Shown piece after piece: positions 37,352 to 44,060 of a DNA stretch of 46,117 nt. The stretch lies in the NCBI GenBank assembly GCA_949289295.1, contig CASENM010000019.1:1-46117 (forward strand), written 5' to 3'. How positions within the stretch are numbered: the stretch's first letter is position 1; each line of letters starts with the position of its first letter. This DNA comes from an uncultured Bacteroides sp. Its GTDB lineage: Bacteria; Bacteroidota; Bacteroidia; Bacteroidales; Bacteroidaceae. The translations under genes were made by a program, and so were the position numbers. The notes beneath the pieces were generated by a model. The model had not been told where the DNA came from. It searched no databases and worked only from the letters and a program-made list of their open reading frames with translations.

Positions 37352-37372
37352 GGCTTTCAGTTGTCGTAAATT

Positions 37373-39661
37373 CTATTTCTTGATATTGATTCCTTTCTCC
37401 TCGTTGTTGATGAAGTAGTTGCCCAGCTTGATCTTTCTGTGCGGGTTTTTCCGGAATGTGTAGCGGACAAGCACCCACGGGCGCAGGCATCTGTCCATAA
37501 AACGGTCGTGGGTGACGCTGCTGTAGCTTCCGTTCGTCGTTTCTGTCCGGCTGCGCAGCCTTCCGGTTGCATCCTGCAGGCAGAGAGCGATGTAGAAGTC
37601 TGGCGTGAAGTTATAGTTCACTTGTGCGCACACCATCGTGGGCCGGTAATACCGGGTTGTGGAAATCTTGTATATGCTCTTGTTCATATAAGTCATATAG
37701 GCATAGAACGAGAATTTCTTGACTTTTGCGCTGAAGTCGAAGCTGGTGATGAATGTTCCGCGCGCCCGTTGGCCGGGATAGTAATAGTCCTGCCATCCGC
37801 CGTAGACTCCGATTCTTCCGCATTTGAAGCGGTAACTCAGGTTCAGCATGTAGCTCATCATGGAGAAATGTCCCAGGTTGTTGTATGTGTTGTGGTAGAT
37901 GCCGTTTTCGGTAAAGCCGTCGGCTTCGATAAGGTCGTTGGTCTTTGTATAGCTGACGGACGGTGTCAGGTAAAGGCCGCCTCGGTTGAAGGTATAGGAC
38001 AGCTCGGCCGAATGGGATGTTTCCGGAGTCAGATACGGGTTGCCGCTGCTGACCACCAGCGAGTCGGTCGAGGTGTTGTAGGGATTCAGCAAGGCGATGT
38101 CGGGCGCTTCATTCGAAAGTGTGTACCCCAGCTGCAGGGAATTGTTGTCGTTGATGTCCCATGTCGCGCTTGCCGACACACGGGGGCGTATGTAATGGTG
38201 GTCAGCATCGCCGGCCTTCAGCCAGATCAGTTCCATCCCCGCCGAAGCCATATAGTACAGCTTCCCGGCTTTCCCTCCATATGAGCCGAATACATACTCG
38301 TTCAGCTTGCGGTGGTTGAATATAGGATAGCCTGTGCTGGTTTGGTCTATCTCGTCAAACTGTCCGCTGGTGTGGCTTCCTAAGGAGAAGGAGGCCCCCG
38401 ATTCGTAATCCCTTGCATAGTCGATGTCCACGTTACCCGAATGGCGCGTGTTCCGGAAGATGGAGACAGGTGTCTGCAGGTTCTCTCCGTATTGTTCCGT
38501 CCTTTCCGAGTTTAGATTGTTCCTGTTGTAATTGTATGAAGCCTGCATCTCCAGTTTGTTGTTCTCGGCGAAGGCGTGTTCATAATAAATACTGGATGTG
38601 AATACTTTGCCTTTGTTTACATCACGGCTGGAAAAGCTGTAGGGCATCGCCGTCGTTTCCGTATATTTCCCGTTACCGTTTGCCTGGTCGGTCGACTTGT
38701 TGTCGGTGAGGTAAAGCTGCGCGGCAAGGTAGTCTTTGGGTGTTATCTCCCATTTCAGCAGCAGTTCGCCCAGCCACGAATGCCCGTGCGTCCGGTTGCT
38801 TGAGTCATAGACCTGGCTGTAGGTGGAGTTACTCCGTTCCGTGTGGCTTTCCTTATCTTCATTGTATGTATAGTTATAGGCTGTACGTCCGTAGAGGCTG
38901 TAATTCTGGTTGCCTACCTCAAAGTAGTAGACCCCCAGTCCTTTGTACAGAGGGAAGTCATGTCTTGTCGCCACTTCGGTCCAGAAGTAAGGCTCTTTGC
39001 CTCTTTTCAGTTTGATGTTGACGATGCCGGTGTACCCGTCCTGCAGGTAGCGTGCCGGAACCACGTCGATGACTTCCACTGATTCTATTTCCGACGGACT
39101 GATGGGGTTGATGCCAGAATTCATCCGGTGTCCGTCAATCAGGATCAAAGGAGTCTTCCCGTCCAGCATGGTCACTGTGGAGTTGGCTTCATCCGATATC
39201 AGAGTAGGTATTTCCTGTAATGCCTGGAAAGGATTCCGTCGTTTTTTCGCCTCCTCGGACAGATAGAAGATCTGTCCGTTGGCGGTGCGTTTTATAATCT
39301 GGCTTCTGTCTCCCGACACAACCACCTCGTCGAGTTCCAGCGGATTTTCGTCCAGCCGGATCAGGAACGGTGCCGACAGGGTGTCGGACGAAAAGACGTG
39401 CTCACAGTCTTTATACCCCAAGGAGGAGATGACCAGTCCGTATTTCCCCTGTTCCGGGCAATTGAGCGAGAATGTGCCTTTCCCGTCGGTCTGGCACATC
39501 GAGAGAATGGAATCATTCTTGAACAGGCTGACAAACGCGCCGCTTACCGGTCCGTTTGCGGAATCCACCGTTCCTCTGATGCTTTGGGCCACAGACAGGC
39601 TCCATGCCGTCAGCAGAAAATATGCGAGCGATAAAAGTCTAATGTGTCTCATAAAGTTCAT
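37373..39661 (-). CDS. Outer-membrane beta-barrel protein (OMP_b-brl_3 / TonB-receptor-like), copy 3
   Basis: A 762-aa protein with signal peptide (RHIRLLSLAYFLLTAWSLSVAQ), a carboxypeptidase-regulatory-like domain (about 26-110), a plug-like domain (about 118-215, LDGKTPLILIDGHRM) and a barrel. The start at 39661 overlaps the maturase gene by 23 bp, suggesting coupled translation and a shared task; 39652 is an alternative start. Its first 44 codons are nearly identical to the deleted gene at 43748-43894. It could carry the mature peptide across the outer membrane in either direction; this is inference. Confidence 0.85.
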   Translation of the reverse strand: MNFMRHIRLLSLAYFLLTAWSLSVAQSIRGTVDSANGPVSGAFVSLFKNDSILSMCQTDGKGTFSLNCPEQGKYGLVISSLGYKDCEHVFSSDTLSAPFLIRLDENPLELDEVVVSGDRSQIIKRTANGQIFYLSEEAKKRRNPFQALQEIPTLISDEANSTVTMLDGKTPLILIDGHRMNSGINPISPSEIESVEVIDVVPARYLQDGYTGIVNIKLKRGKEPYFWTEVATRHDFPLYKGLGVYYFEVGNQNYSLYGRTAYNYTYNEDKESHTERSNSTYSQVYDSSNRTHGHSWLGELLLKWEITPKDYLAAQLYLTDNKSTDQANGNGKYTETTAMPYSFSSRDVNKGKVFTSSIYYEHAFAENNKLEMQASYNYNRNNLNSERTEQYGENLQTPVSIFRNTRHSGNVDIDYARDYESGASFSLGSHTSGQFDEIDQTSTGYPIFNHRKLNEYVFGSYGGKAGKLYYMASAGMELIWLKAGDADHHYIRPRVSASATWDINDNNSLQLGYTLSNEAPDIALLNPYNTSTDSLVVSSGNPYLTPETSHSAELSYTFNRGGLYLTPSVSYTKTNDLIEADGFTENGIYHNTYNNLGHFSMMSYMLNLSYRFKCGRIGVYGGWQDYYYPGQRARGTFITSFDFSAKVKKFSFYAYMTYMNKSIYKISTTRYYRPTMVCAQVNYNFTPDFYIALCLQDATGRLRSRTETTNGSYSSVTHDRFMDRCLRPWVLVRYTFRKNPHRKIKLGNYFINNEEKGINIKK

Positions 39662-40940
39662 TCTGAAGTTTATTGTATTTGAATAAGTACATCAGGTACT
39701 CCTTTTGAGTCAGACTACTGGCATCAAAGGTACAAATCTTTTCCTTGTTGTGTGCCATAATTTGCCGGTTGCAGATACCAAGACAGACCGGAAACCAGTG
39801 ACAAGACTTACAATAATCAGGCTGCATGTCCTTGAACCAATCCTCTATTTTCGCTTTATTCCAACAGACTTCTCCCGTCTTTGGATCAACTTCTCCTAAC
39901 TTGTTCTTATCATCGAAAGAGGAAATGGTGGTACATTTGAACACTTTGCCGTCATAATTAAACAGCACTTCGTTTTCTCTTTCTGCAAAACATACGCAAC
40001 CTTTTGGCATAAAATAATAATCGACAAGAAAACGGTTGTCAAATAATTTTTGAATCGCCGCCATTAATGCTTCTCTGTTCACTTTATCTGTGCTTAATTG
40101 CCATACTTTTTTGAGAATCACATAACATTTTGTACGGTCAAGGAATGAAATGTCATGAATGATCTCATCAATAGATTGTAAGGTATGGTTGTCAAAGTTA
40201 ATGCGGACAGCAATCCAACGTTCGGCTATTTCGCTGTCAATCAGGTGAAGTACATCTATAACCTTTTGGTAGGTATCCATTTTACCAAAGCGGCATGACT
40301 TTATCCGGTTGTGGGTTTCCCGTCCACCGTCGAGTGTGATTTGAAAATGACATCTGAATTGTTTGAGATAATCAATGGTACTTTTCTCTATCAGAGTTGC
40401 ATTTGTTGTAAAATCAGCGATAATTTCAATTCCTTTTTGTGTACAGAAATCTTTTGCAAAATCCAATATGGTTTTGATTCCTGTAAAGTCCATAAATGGT
40501 TCACCTCCGAAAAACGACACTTTTAAAGTCTTGTAAGGCTGTGATTGATAGTGCCGACTAATGTTCTTCTTAATGACATCAATCGTTTCTGCTGAAAGTT
40601 TGCTGTGTTCAATACGATTTTCATAACAATACCAACATCTCAAATTACAGTCCAATGTAGTATTAATAAATACGTTGTACAGATCTTTCCCGTGTATCAT
40701 TCTTTTTTTTGCCTCTTGTACGAACACCGTTTCGTCCATCTCAGAGTTTACTAAGAAGCCGAATTCCGACAATTTTTGAGACCAGACCGGATCATTTCTT
40801 TCAATATCTTCTGCGGTGGAATTCTCATAAACAATATGTTTGTTTTCCGGCAACAACAGGAAGTTGTTTTTTAGGGCGCTATAATGAAGAAATATATGAG
40901 GTACTATTTCCTCAAAGTGTTGATATTTACTTTTTTTCAT
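39639..40940 (-). CDS. Radical SAM/SPASM peptide maturase
   Basis: A 433-aa radical SAM enzyme. The first 4Fe-4S cluster is bound by Cys98, Cys102 and Cys105 (CNLRCWYC), followed by the GGEP motif at 145-148 (SFFGGEPFM). The C-terminal SPASM domain has cysteines 317, 336, 377, 380, 386, 390 and 403, in the spacing Cx2Cx5Cx3C for four of them; these bind auxiliary clusters. SPASM enzymes of this size modify ribosomal peptides. It lies 198 bp downstream of the small Cys-repeat precursor, which is the likely substrate. The chemistry (thioether, epimer or other) cannot be told. Its GC content is lower than that of the barrels next to it. Confidence 0.92.
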   Translation of the reverse strand: MKKSKYQHFEEIVPHIFLHYSALKNNFLLLPENKHIVYENSTAEDIERNDPVWSQKLSEFGFLVNSEMDETVFVQEAKKRMIHGKDLYNVFINTTLDCNLRCWYCYENRIEHSKLSAETIDVIKKNISRHYQSQPYKTLKVSFFGGEPFMDFTGIKTILDFAKDFCTQKGIEIIADFTTNATLIEKSTIDYLKQFRCHFQITLDGGRETHNRIKSCRFGKMDTYQKVIDVLHLIDSEIAERWIAVRINFDNHTLQSIDEIIHDISFLDRTKCYVILKKVWQLSTDKVNREALMAAIQKLFDNRFLVDYYFMPKGCVCFAERENEVLFNYDGKVFKCTTISSFDDKNKLGEVDPKTGEVCWNKAKIEDWFKDMQPDYCKSCHWFPVCLGICNRQIMAHNKEKICTFDASSLTQKEYLMYLFKYNKLQNELYETH

Positions 40941-41038
40941 ATATACTTAAAAAGAGATTGTTCCAAAGTAGAGAATAACCCAAACGATATTTTTTACTGA
41001 ATCGTCTTTTGATGATTTTATTAAAATGTATTGAACTC

Positions 41039-41086
41039 GTGAAGAATCTCGCATGAGTCAATGACTTACACTGCAAGATTCTTCAC
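41039..41086 (-). promoter_or_regulatory. Distal hairpin between precursor and maturase
   Basis: GTGAAGAATCTCGC (41039-41052) pairs with GCAAGATTCTTCAC (41073-41086), one mismatch, loop of 20. No T tract follows in the direction of transcription. It may stabilise the upstream RNA or lower expression of the maturase relative to its substrate. Confidence 0.6.
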
Positions 41087-41096
41087 GGCAATCAAT

Positions 41097-41129
41097 GCCT
41101 GAAAATGAGATTTTTTTCATTTTTAAGGC
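41097..41129 (-). promoter_or_regulatory. Proximal hairpin just after the precursor stop
   Basis: GCCTGAAAATGA (41097-41108) pairs with TCATTTTTAAGGC (41117-41129) with one bulge and one mismatch, 9 bp past the precursor stop. The short GGCA/TGCC pair (41087-41090/41096-41099) would compete with its base. Confidence 0.5.
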
Positions 41130-41138
41130 ATAATTCGA

Positions 41139-41330
41139 TTAATCATCTTTACATAATCCAGTACCATTATTTGTTCCTTCACACTTACCGTCGGCATTAT
41201 TCGTACCGCTACAAATACCACTACTATTATTGGAAGATTGTACAGGTTTATTACCTCCTGTAACAAGAATCATTTCACTGTCTTTCAGTTCATCTATTAT
41301 TGTAGATGAAAGTTCCATTAATGTGTTCAT
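41139..41330 (-). CDS. Double-glycine RiPP precursor with three Cys decapeptide repeats
   Basis: A 63-aa peptide. Residues 1-26 form a leader ending in SEMILVTGG, like the Bacteroidales GG natural-product precursors (TIGR04149-like, pattern LxxSEMxxVxGG), and should be cut after Gly26 by a C39 peptidase. The 37-residue core has three decapeptide units with the pattern NNxxGxCx, beginning at 34, 44 and 54, so Cys40, Cys50 and Cys60 are exactly ten residues apart. The core has seven Asn and six Gly and no aromatic residue. It lies between DUF3244 and the maturase gene. Antibacterial, signalling or metal-binding roles are all possible. Confidence 0.88.
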   Translation of the reverse strand: MNTLMELSSTIIDELKDSEMILVTGGNKPVQSSNNSSGICSGTNNADGKCEGTNNGTGLCKDD

Positions 41331-41436
41331 AATTCATTGTATAACTATTAACCCTACTTCTTATACGCTTTTCGGTTGCGCGCCTTTTACCAGTCTGGTC
41401 TGAATATAATAAATGCCGGCCTTATTATGTCTTTTA

Positions 41437-41808
41437 TTATAAATCAATGTACCCCCAATAAACCAAATTCCCACATACGAATTGGATGAGGTAATATCCC
41501 TCCAAAGTGGATGGTAATGTACAAGATGCGGTTCCAGTTGGAATTGTTTGACTGTATACAACTTTATTGCTTTCTGCATCTTTCAATTCCAATGTACAAG
41601 CATTGCCAAAAGCATCGAATGTTATAAGATGGTTCTTTATATATACATCAGGTATTTGGGGAGGAACTCTCATAATATGTCCTTTATCCTTATATGAATC
41701 ATTGAAGCTTACATAAATGTCTACAGGTATTCCTATTGATGTGGATGCATAAATATTTTGTAAGAAAAAGGCTGTTATGCATAATAAAAAGAAAGTATTT
41801 TTCTTCAT
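41437..41808 (-). CDS. Small secreted DUF3244-type protein
   Basis: A 123-aa protein with signal peptide (MKKNTFFLLCITAFFLQNIYA) and a single small beta-rich domain of about 100 residues, including LITFDAFGNACTLELKDAESNKVVYSQ and the end YLIQFVCGNLVYWGYIDL. This layout is that of DUF3244 proteins of Bacteroides, whose function is unknown. Start 41808 was chosen from the signal peptide and the -7 box at 41834, which excludes the frame to 41880. It is the first gene of the operon containing the peptide precursor, 106 bp upstream of it; that gap holds only a weak AT stem around GCCGGC. Confidence 0.75.
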   Translation of the reverse strand: MKKNTFFLLCITAFFLQNIYASTSIGIPVDIYVSFNDSYKDKGHIMRVPPQIPDVYIKNHLITFDAFGNACTLELKDAESNKVVYSQTIPTGTASCTLPSTLEGYYLIQFVCGNLVYWGYIDL

Positions 41809-41833
41809 ATCCTTAATGTTTTTAATTCTGTCG

Positions 41834-41841
41834 CAAACATA
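41834..41841 (-). promoter_or_regulatory. -7 box of the DUF3244-precursor-maturase operon
   Basis: Minus-strand TATGTTTG, 25 bp before the DUF3244 start. A weak -33 element (ATTG) lies at 41861-41864. Confidence 0.6.
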
Positions 41842-41872
41842 ATATAAAAAATGATATAGCCAATAAGAAATG

Positions 41873-41958
41873 GAGTACATTTAGTACACACTTCCTTAAT
41901 ATAGGATGTAATCAGTTGGATATAAATGTGTTGAACGGAATGTACACTTGGTACACAC
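41873..41958. promoter_or_regulatory. Pair of GTAC-N5-GTAC elements, putative activator sites
   Basis: GTACATTTAGTACACACT (41875-41892) and GTACACTTGGTACACACT (41942-41959) are direct repeats 67 bp apart. Each is itself a GTAC-N5-GTAC palindrome. The nearer one lies just upstream of the -33 position of the DUF3244 promoter, where activators bind. The pair fills the gap between this promoter and the end of the TPR-HTH gene. Confidence 0.65.
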
Positions 41959-41963
41959 TCATA

Positions 41964-43682
41964 TTATAGATGATGAATGTTCGCATCAAATGTCCGGCTT
42001 CCGTTCTCCCCAAATAACTTTTGGTTGAGATGGCTGCGGATATTGGTGACGCGCTGCTTGCTTAGTCCGAGTAGGACGGTCATTTCGGAAGGGATGAAAT
42101 TCAGTTTTACCAACAGGCACACCTTCCACTCCTGGTCGGTCAGCTGTCCGGAAAAAGTGGACAGTCCGGCATAAAATTCAGGAAGGGACTTTTTTACAAT
42201 GTCCAGCAGATCTTTCCACTCGGCATCCGAGGGTAGGGTCAGTTTGCAGGCGTGCCCGTGCATACGCTTTACGATGTCGTGTTGCAGGAGGTTTTGCTCC
42301 AGTTCCCACTGATCAGCATGGGTATGCGTCTGATAGGCGGCAAGCATTTGTCGGATCTTGTCAATTTCCTGTTCTTTCTGCTGTATGAACTGTTGTCTGT
42401 TGGAGCGGATTTCCTGCAGTTCCTCCATAGCCTGACGGTATTGCAGCATCAAACCGGTGTATTTCCGGTTGGCGGCGGCTCTGTCCGCCTGCCGCTTCCG
42501 GTAATACCGATAAATCAGTATACAGAGGCTGGTCAACAAAAGGAAACAGACGCAGAGGGCAAGCCACAGCTTTCGTGCCTCGTCCGATTTCTCAGCCGCT
42601 ATCCGTTGGTTTTCGGAATAGTCGTACATAGCCTGTGTACGGCTGATTTCGTTGGCGGAGTTCCGTAGATTGGCCGTATCGTTGGCATTGGCAAACAGCA
42701 GGGCGTACTTGATCGCGGAATCGGCCTGGTGCATCCGTTGGTATGTCGTCATCAAGCCTTTGCAGGCATTTTCTGTGTGCATAATATCGGCGGAACGGTT
42801 CAATAACTTACGGTAATAAAACAGGGCGGAGTCTAACCGGCATGTTTTTTCGTAATATTCTCCCATATGGAAGTAAAACACACCAAAGTCTGGTATTAGT
42901 TCTCCATTGTCATAGAAATTGCCAGATTCATTTCTGTATTCATCAAGTGCCTGTTTGGCCTTGTCAAGACTGTCATGTTTTAAGTAATAGTCTGCCATAA
43001 CGATTTGACAACCGGCGGCCCAGTCTTTTTTGTTGTATTTCTGATATTTCTTATATGCTCTTTGGGTAAAATATACCACAGAATCTTCTTTGCCCATGAG
43101 GGAATAGGCTCCCCCCATATAATCTTGACACTGTATATACATCAGTGTGTCTTTTGCCATCCGGGCATACCGCATGGCCTGTTCCCACTGTCTCAACTCC
43201 ATTTGCGGATAACGCTGCTCGTGGAATAAAAGAGCCATCTGGGCATAGATGCGGCTTATCTGTGCATAGTTGCAGCTGCTTCGGGTGGTGTCCGCCTCCC
43301 TGATGGCATCCCGGTAATATTGTAGGGCAAGCGGACTGTTCCCCCGGTCGCGCCAGATGCTTCCCGTCAGGTAGCATGCGCGCATCCGCTCGTCCGCACT
43401 TCCGTATGTCAGGAAATAATCCAGTGCTTCCTCTATGAAAGTAATGCTGTCCAGTGGGAGGTAGGATTTGTTCATTGCCTCGGCATGCAGCAGCAGATAG
43501 CGCATACGGTTGCTTCGGGAATAGGAAGCGGCTTCTTTATCCGCCTGCTCCAGTACGGACAAAGCGGAATCGGGATATGACTGCATCAGCCTTTCAGCCT
43601 TTGCCAGCACATCTTCGCCTTTGGAATTCACGCAAGCGGTGATTCCCAGCAGCATTACCCATACATAAAGCAGCTTTCTCAT
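41964..43682 (-). CDS. Membrane TPR protein with C-terminal HTH (putative regulator)
   Basis: A 572-aa protein with a lipoprotein-like N-terminus (MRKLLYVWVMLLGITAC, Cys17), tetratricopeptide-type helical repeats (about 30-350), one membrane segment (about 372-395, LWLALCVCFLLLTSLCILIY), a coiled coil (about 405-465) and a C-terminal LuxR-like helix-turn-helix (LTDQEWKVCLLVKLNFIPSE). It resembles Bacteroidota TPR-HTH regulators that sense from the membrane. Start 43682 was chosen because the -7 box lies at 43704-43711; the frame to 43733 begins with leftover codons of a barrel gene. It may act on the GTAC elements next to it. Confidence 0.82.
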   Translation of the reverse strand: MRKLLYVWVMLLGITACVNSKGEDVLAKAERLMQSYPDSALSVLEQADKEAASYSRSNRMRYLLLHAEAMNKSYLPLDSITFIEEALDYFLTYGSADERMRACYLTGSIWRDRGNSPLALQYYRDAIREADTTRSSCNYAQISRIYAQMALLFHEQRYPQMELRQWEQAMRYARMAKDTLMYIQCQDYMGGAYSLMGKEDSVVYFTQRAYKKYQKYNKKDWAAGCQIVMADYYLKHDSLDKAKQALDEYRNESGNFYDNGELIPDFGVFYFHMGEYYEKTCRLDSALFYYRKLLNRSADIMHTENACKGLMTTYQRMHQADSAIKYALLFANANDTANLRNSANEISRTQAMYDYSENQRIAAEKSDEARKLWLALCVCFLLLTSLCILIYRYYRKRQADRAAANRKYTGLMLQYRQAMEELQEIRSNRQQFIQQKEQEIDKIRQMLAAYQTHTHADQWELEQNLLQHDIVKRMHGHACKLTLPSDAEWKDLLDIVKKSLPEFYAGLSTFSGQLTDQEWKVCLLVKLNFIPSEMTVLLGLSKQRVTNIRSHLNQKLFGENGSRTFDANIHHL

Positions 43683-43703
43683 TCCTTGTATTTTTAAACG
43701 ATA

Positions 43704-43711
43704 CAAATATA
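43704..43711 (-). promoter_or_regulatory. -7 box of the TPR-HTH gene
   Basis: Minus-strand TATATTTG, 21 bp before ATG 43682. It decides the start codon against the upstream ATG at 43733. Confidence 0.6.
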
Positions 43712-43722
43712 GCGAGAAAATG

Positions 43723-43894
43723 ATTCTATACATGGCTTTCAGTCGTTTTAAATTCTATTTCTTGAGAACGCGCCGCTTACCGGTCCGTTTGCGGAATCCA
43801 CCGTTCCTCTGATGCTTTGGGCCACAGACAGGCTCCATGCCGTCAGCAGGAAATATGCGAGTGATATAAGTCTGATGTGTCTCATAAAGCTCAT
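43723..43894 (-). pseudogene. Internally deleted beta-barrel gene (copy of barrel 3) plus start of barrel 2
   Basis: Reading leftward from ATG 43894, the first 44 codons match barrel 3 (37373-39661) with about five base changes in 125. The sequence then jumps to the last bases of that gene (CAAGAAATAG) and continues into its 3' flank and the first codons of barrel 2 (MYRI). About 2.2 kb is missing. The product would be a 48-residue signal-peptide fragment ending SRNRI. Confidence 0.88.
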
Positions 43895-43948
43895 TCTTCT
43901 TTTTGTCAGTTTTTCTATTATAAGCATACCAATCTGTTTCTTTTTCAG

Positions 43949-43956
43949 CAAAAGTA
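43949..43956 (-). promoter_or_regulatory. -7 box of the deleted barrel gene
   Basis: Minus-strand TACTTTTG at the same place in the repeat as 34759-34766. It now would drive only the 48-codon fragment. Confidence 0.5.
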
Positions 43957-44024
43957 GTGGAAAAATATCAAATTGAAAGTAATATTTCCATAATCATTTT
44001 ATAATATTTTTCATCGAAATTCAT

Positions 44025-44032
44025 TACTTTTG
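44025..44032 (+). promoter_or_regulatory. -7 box of the histidine kinase operon
   Basis: TACTTTTG, 28 bp before ATG 44061. The left repeat copy has one extra base in this box. No clear -33 TTTG was found. Confidence 0.55.
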
Positions 44033-44060
44033 CATTATATTTTTCATTATAAAAAACATT

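Noticed and set aside
34979-39661. The barrels as ordinary SusC nutrient receptors with SusD partners
   Set aside because: They are too short for SusC (about 1000 aa) and no SusD lipoprotein gene lies nearby.
41361-41579. 72-codon minus-strand frame overlapping the DUF3244 gene
   Set aside because: It overlaps the real secreted protein in another frame and has no leader or double-glycine motif.
41964-43733. 589-aa version of the TPR-HTH protein
   Set aside because: Its first 17 residues are the leftover start of a barrel gene and lie upstream of the -7 box at 43704-43711.
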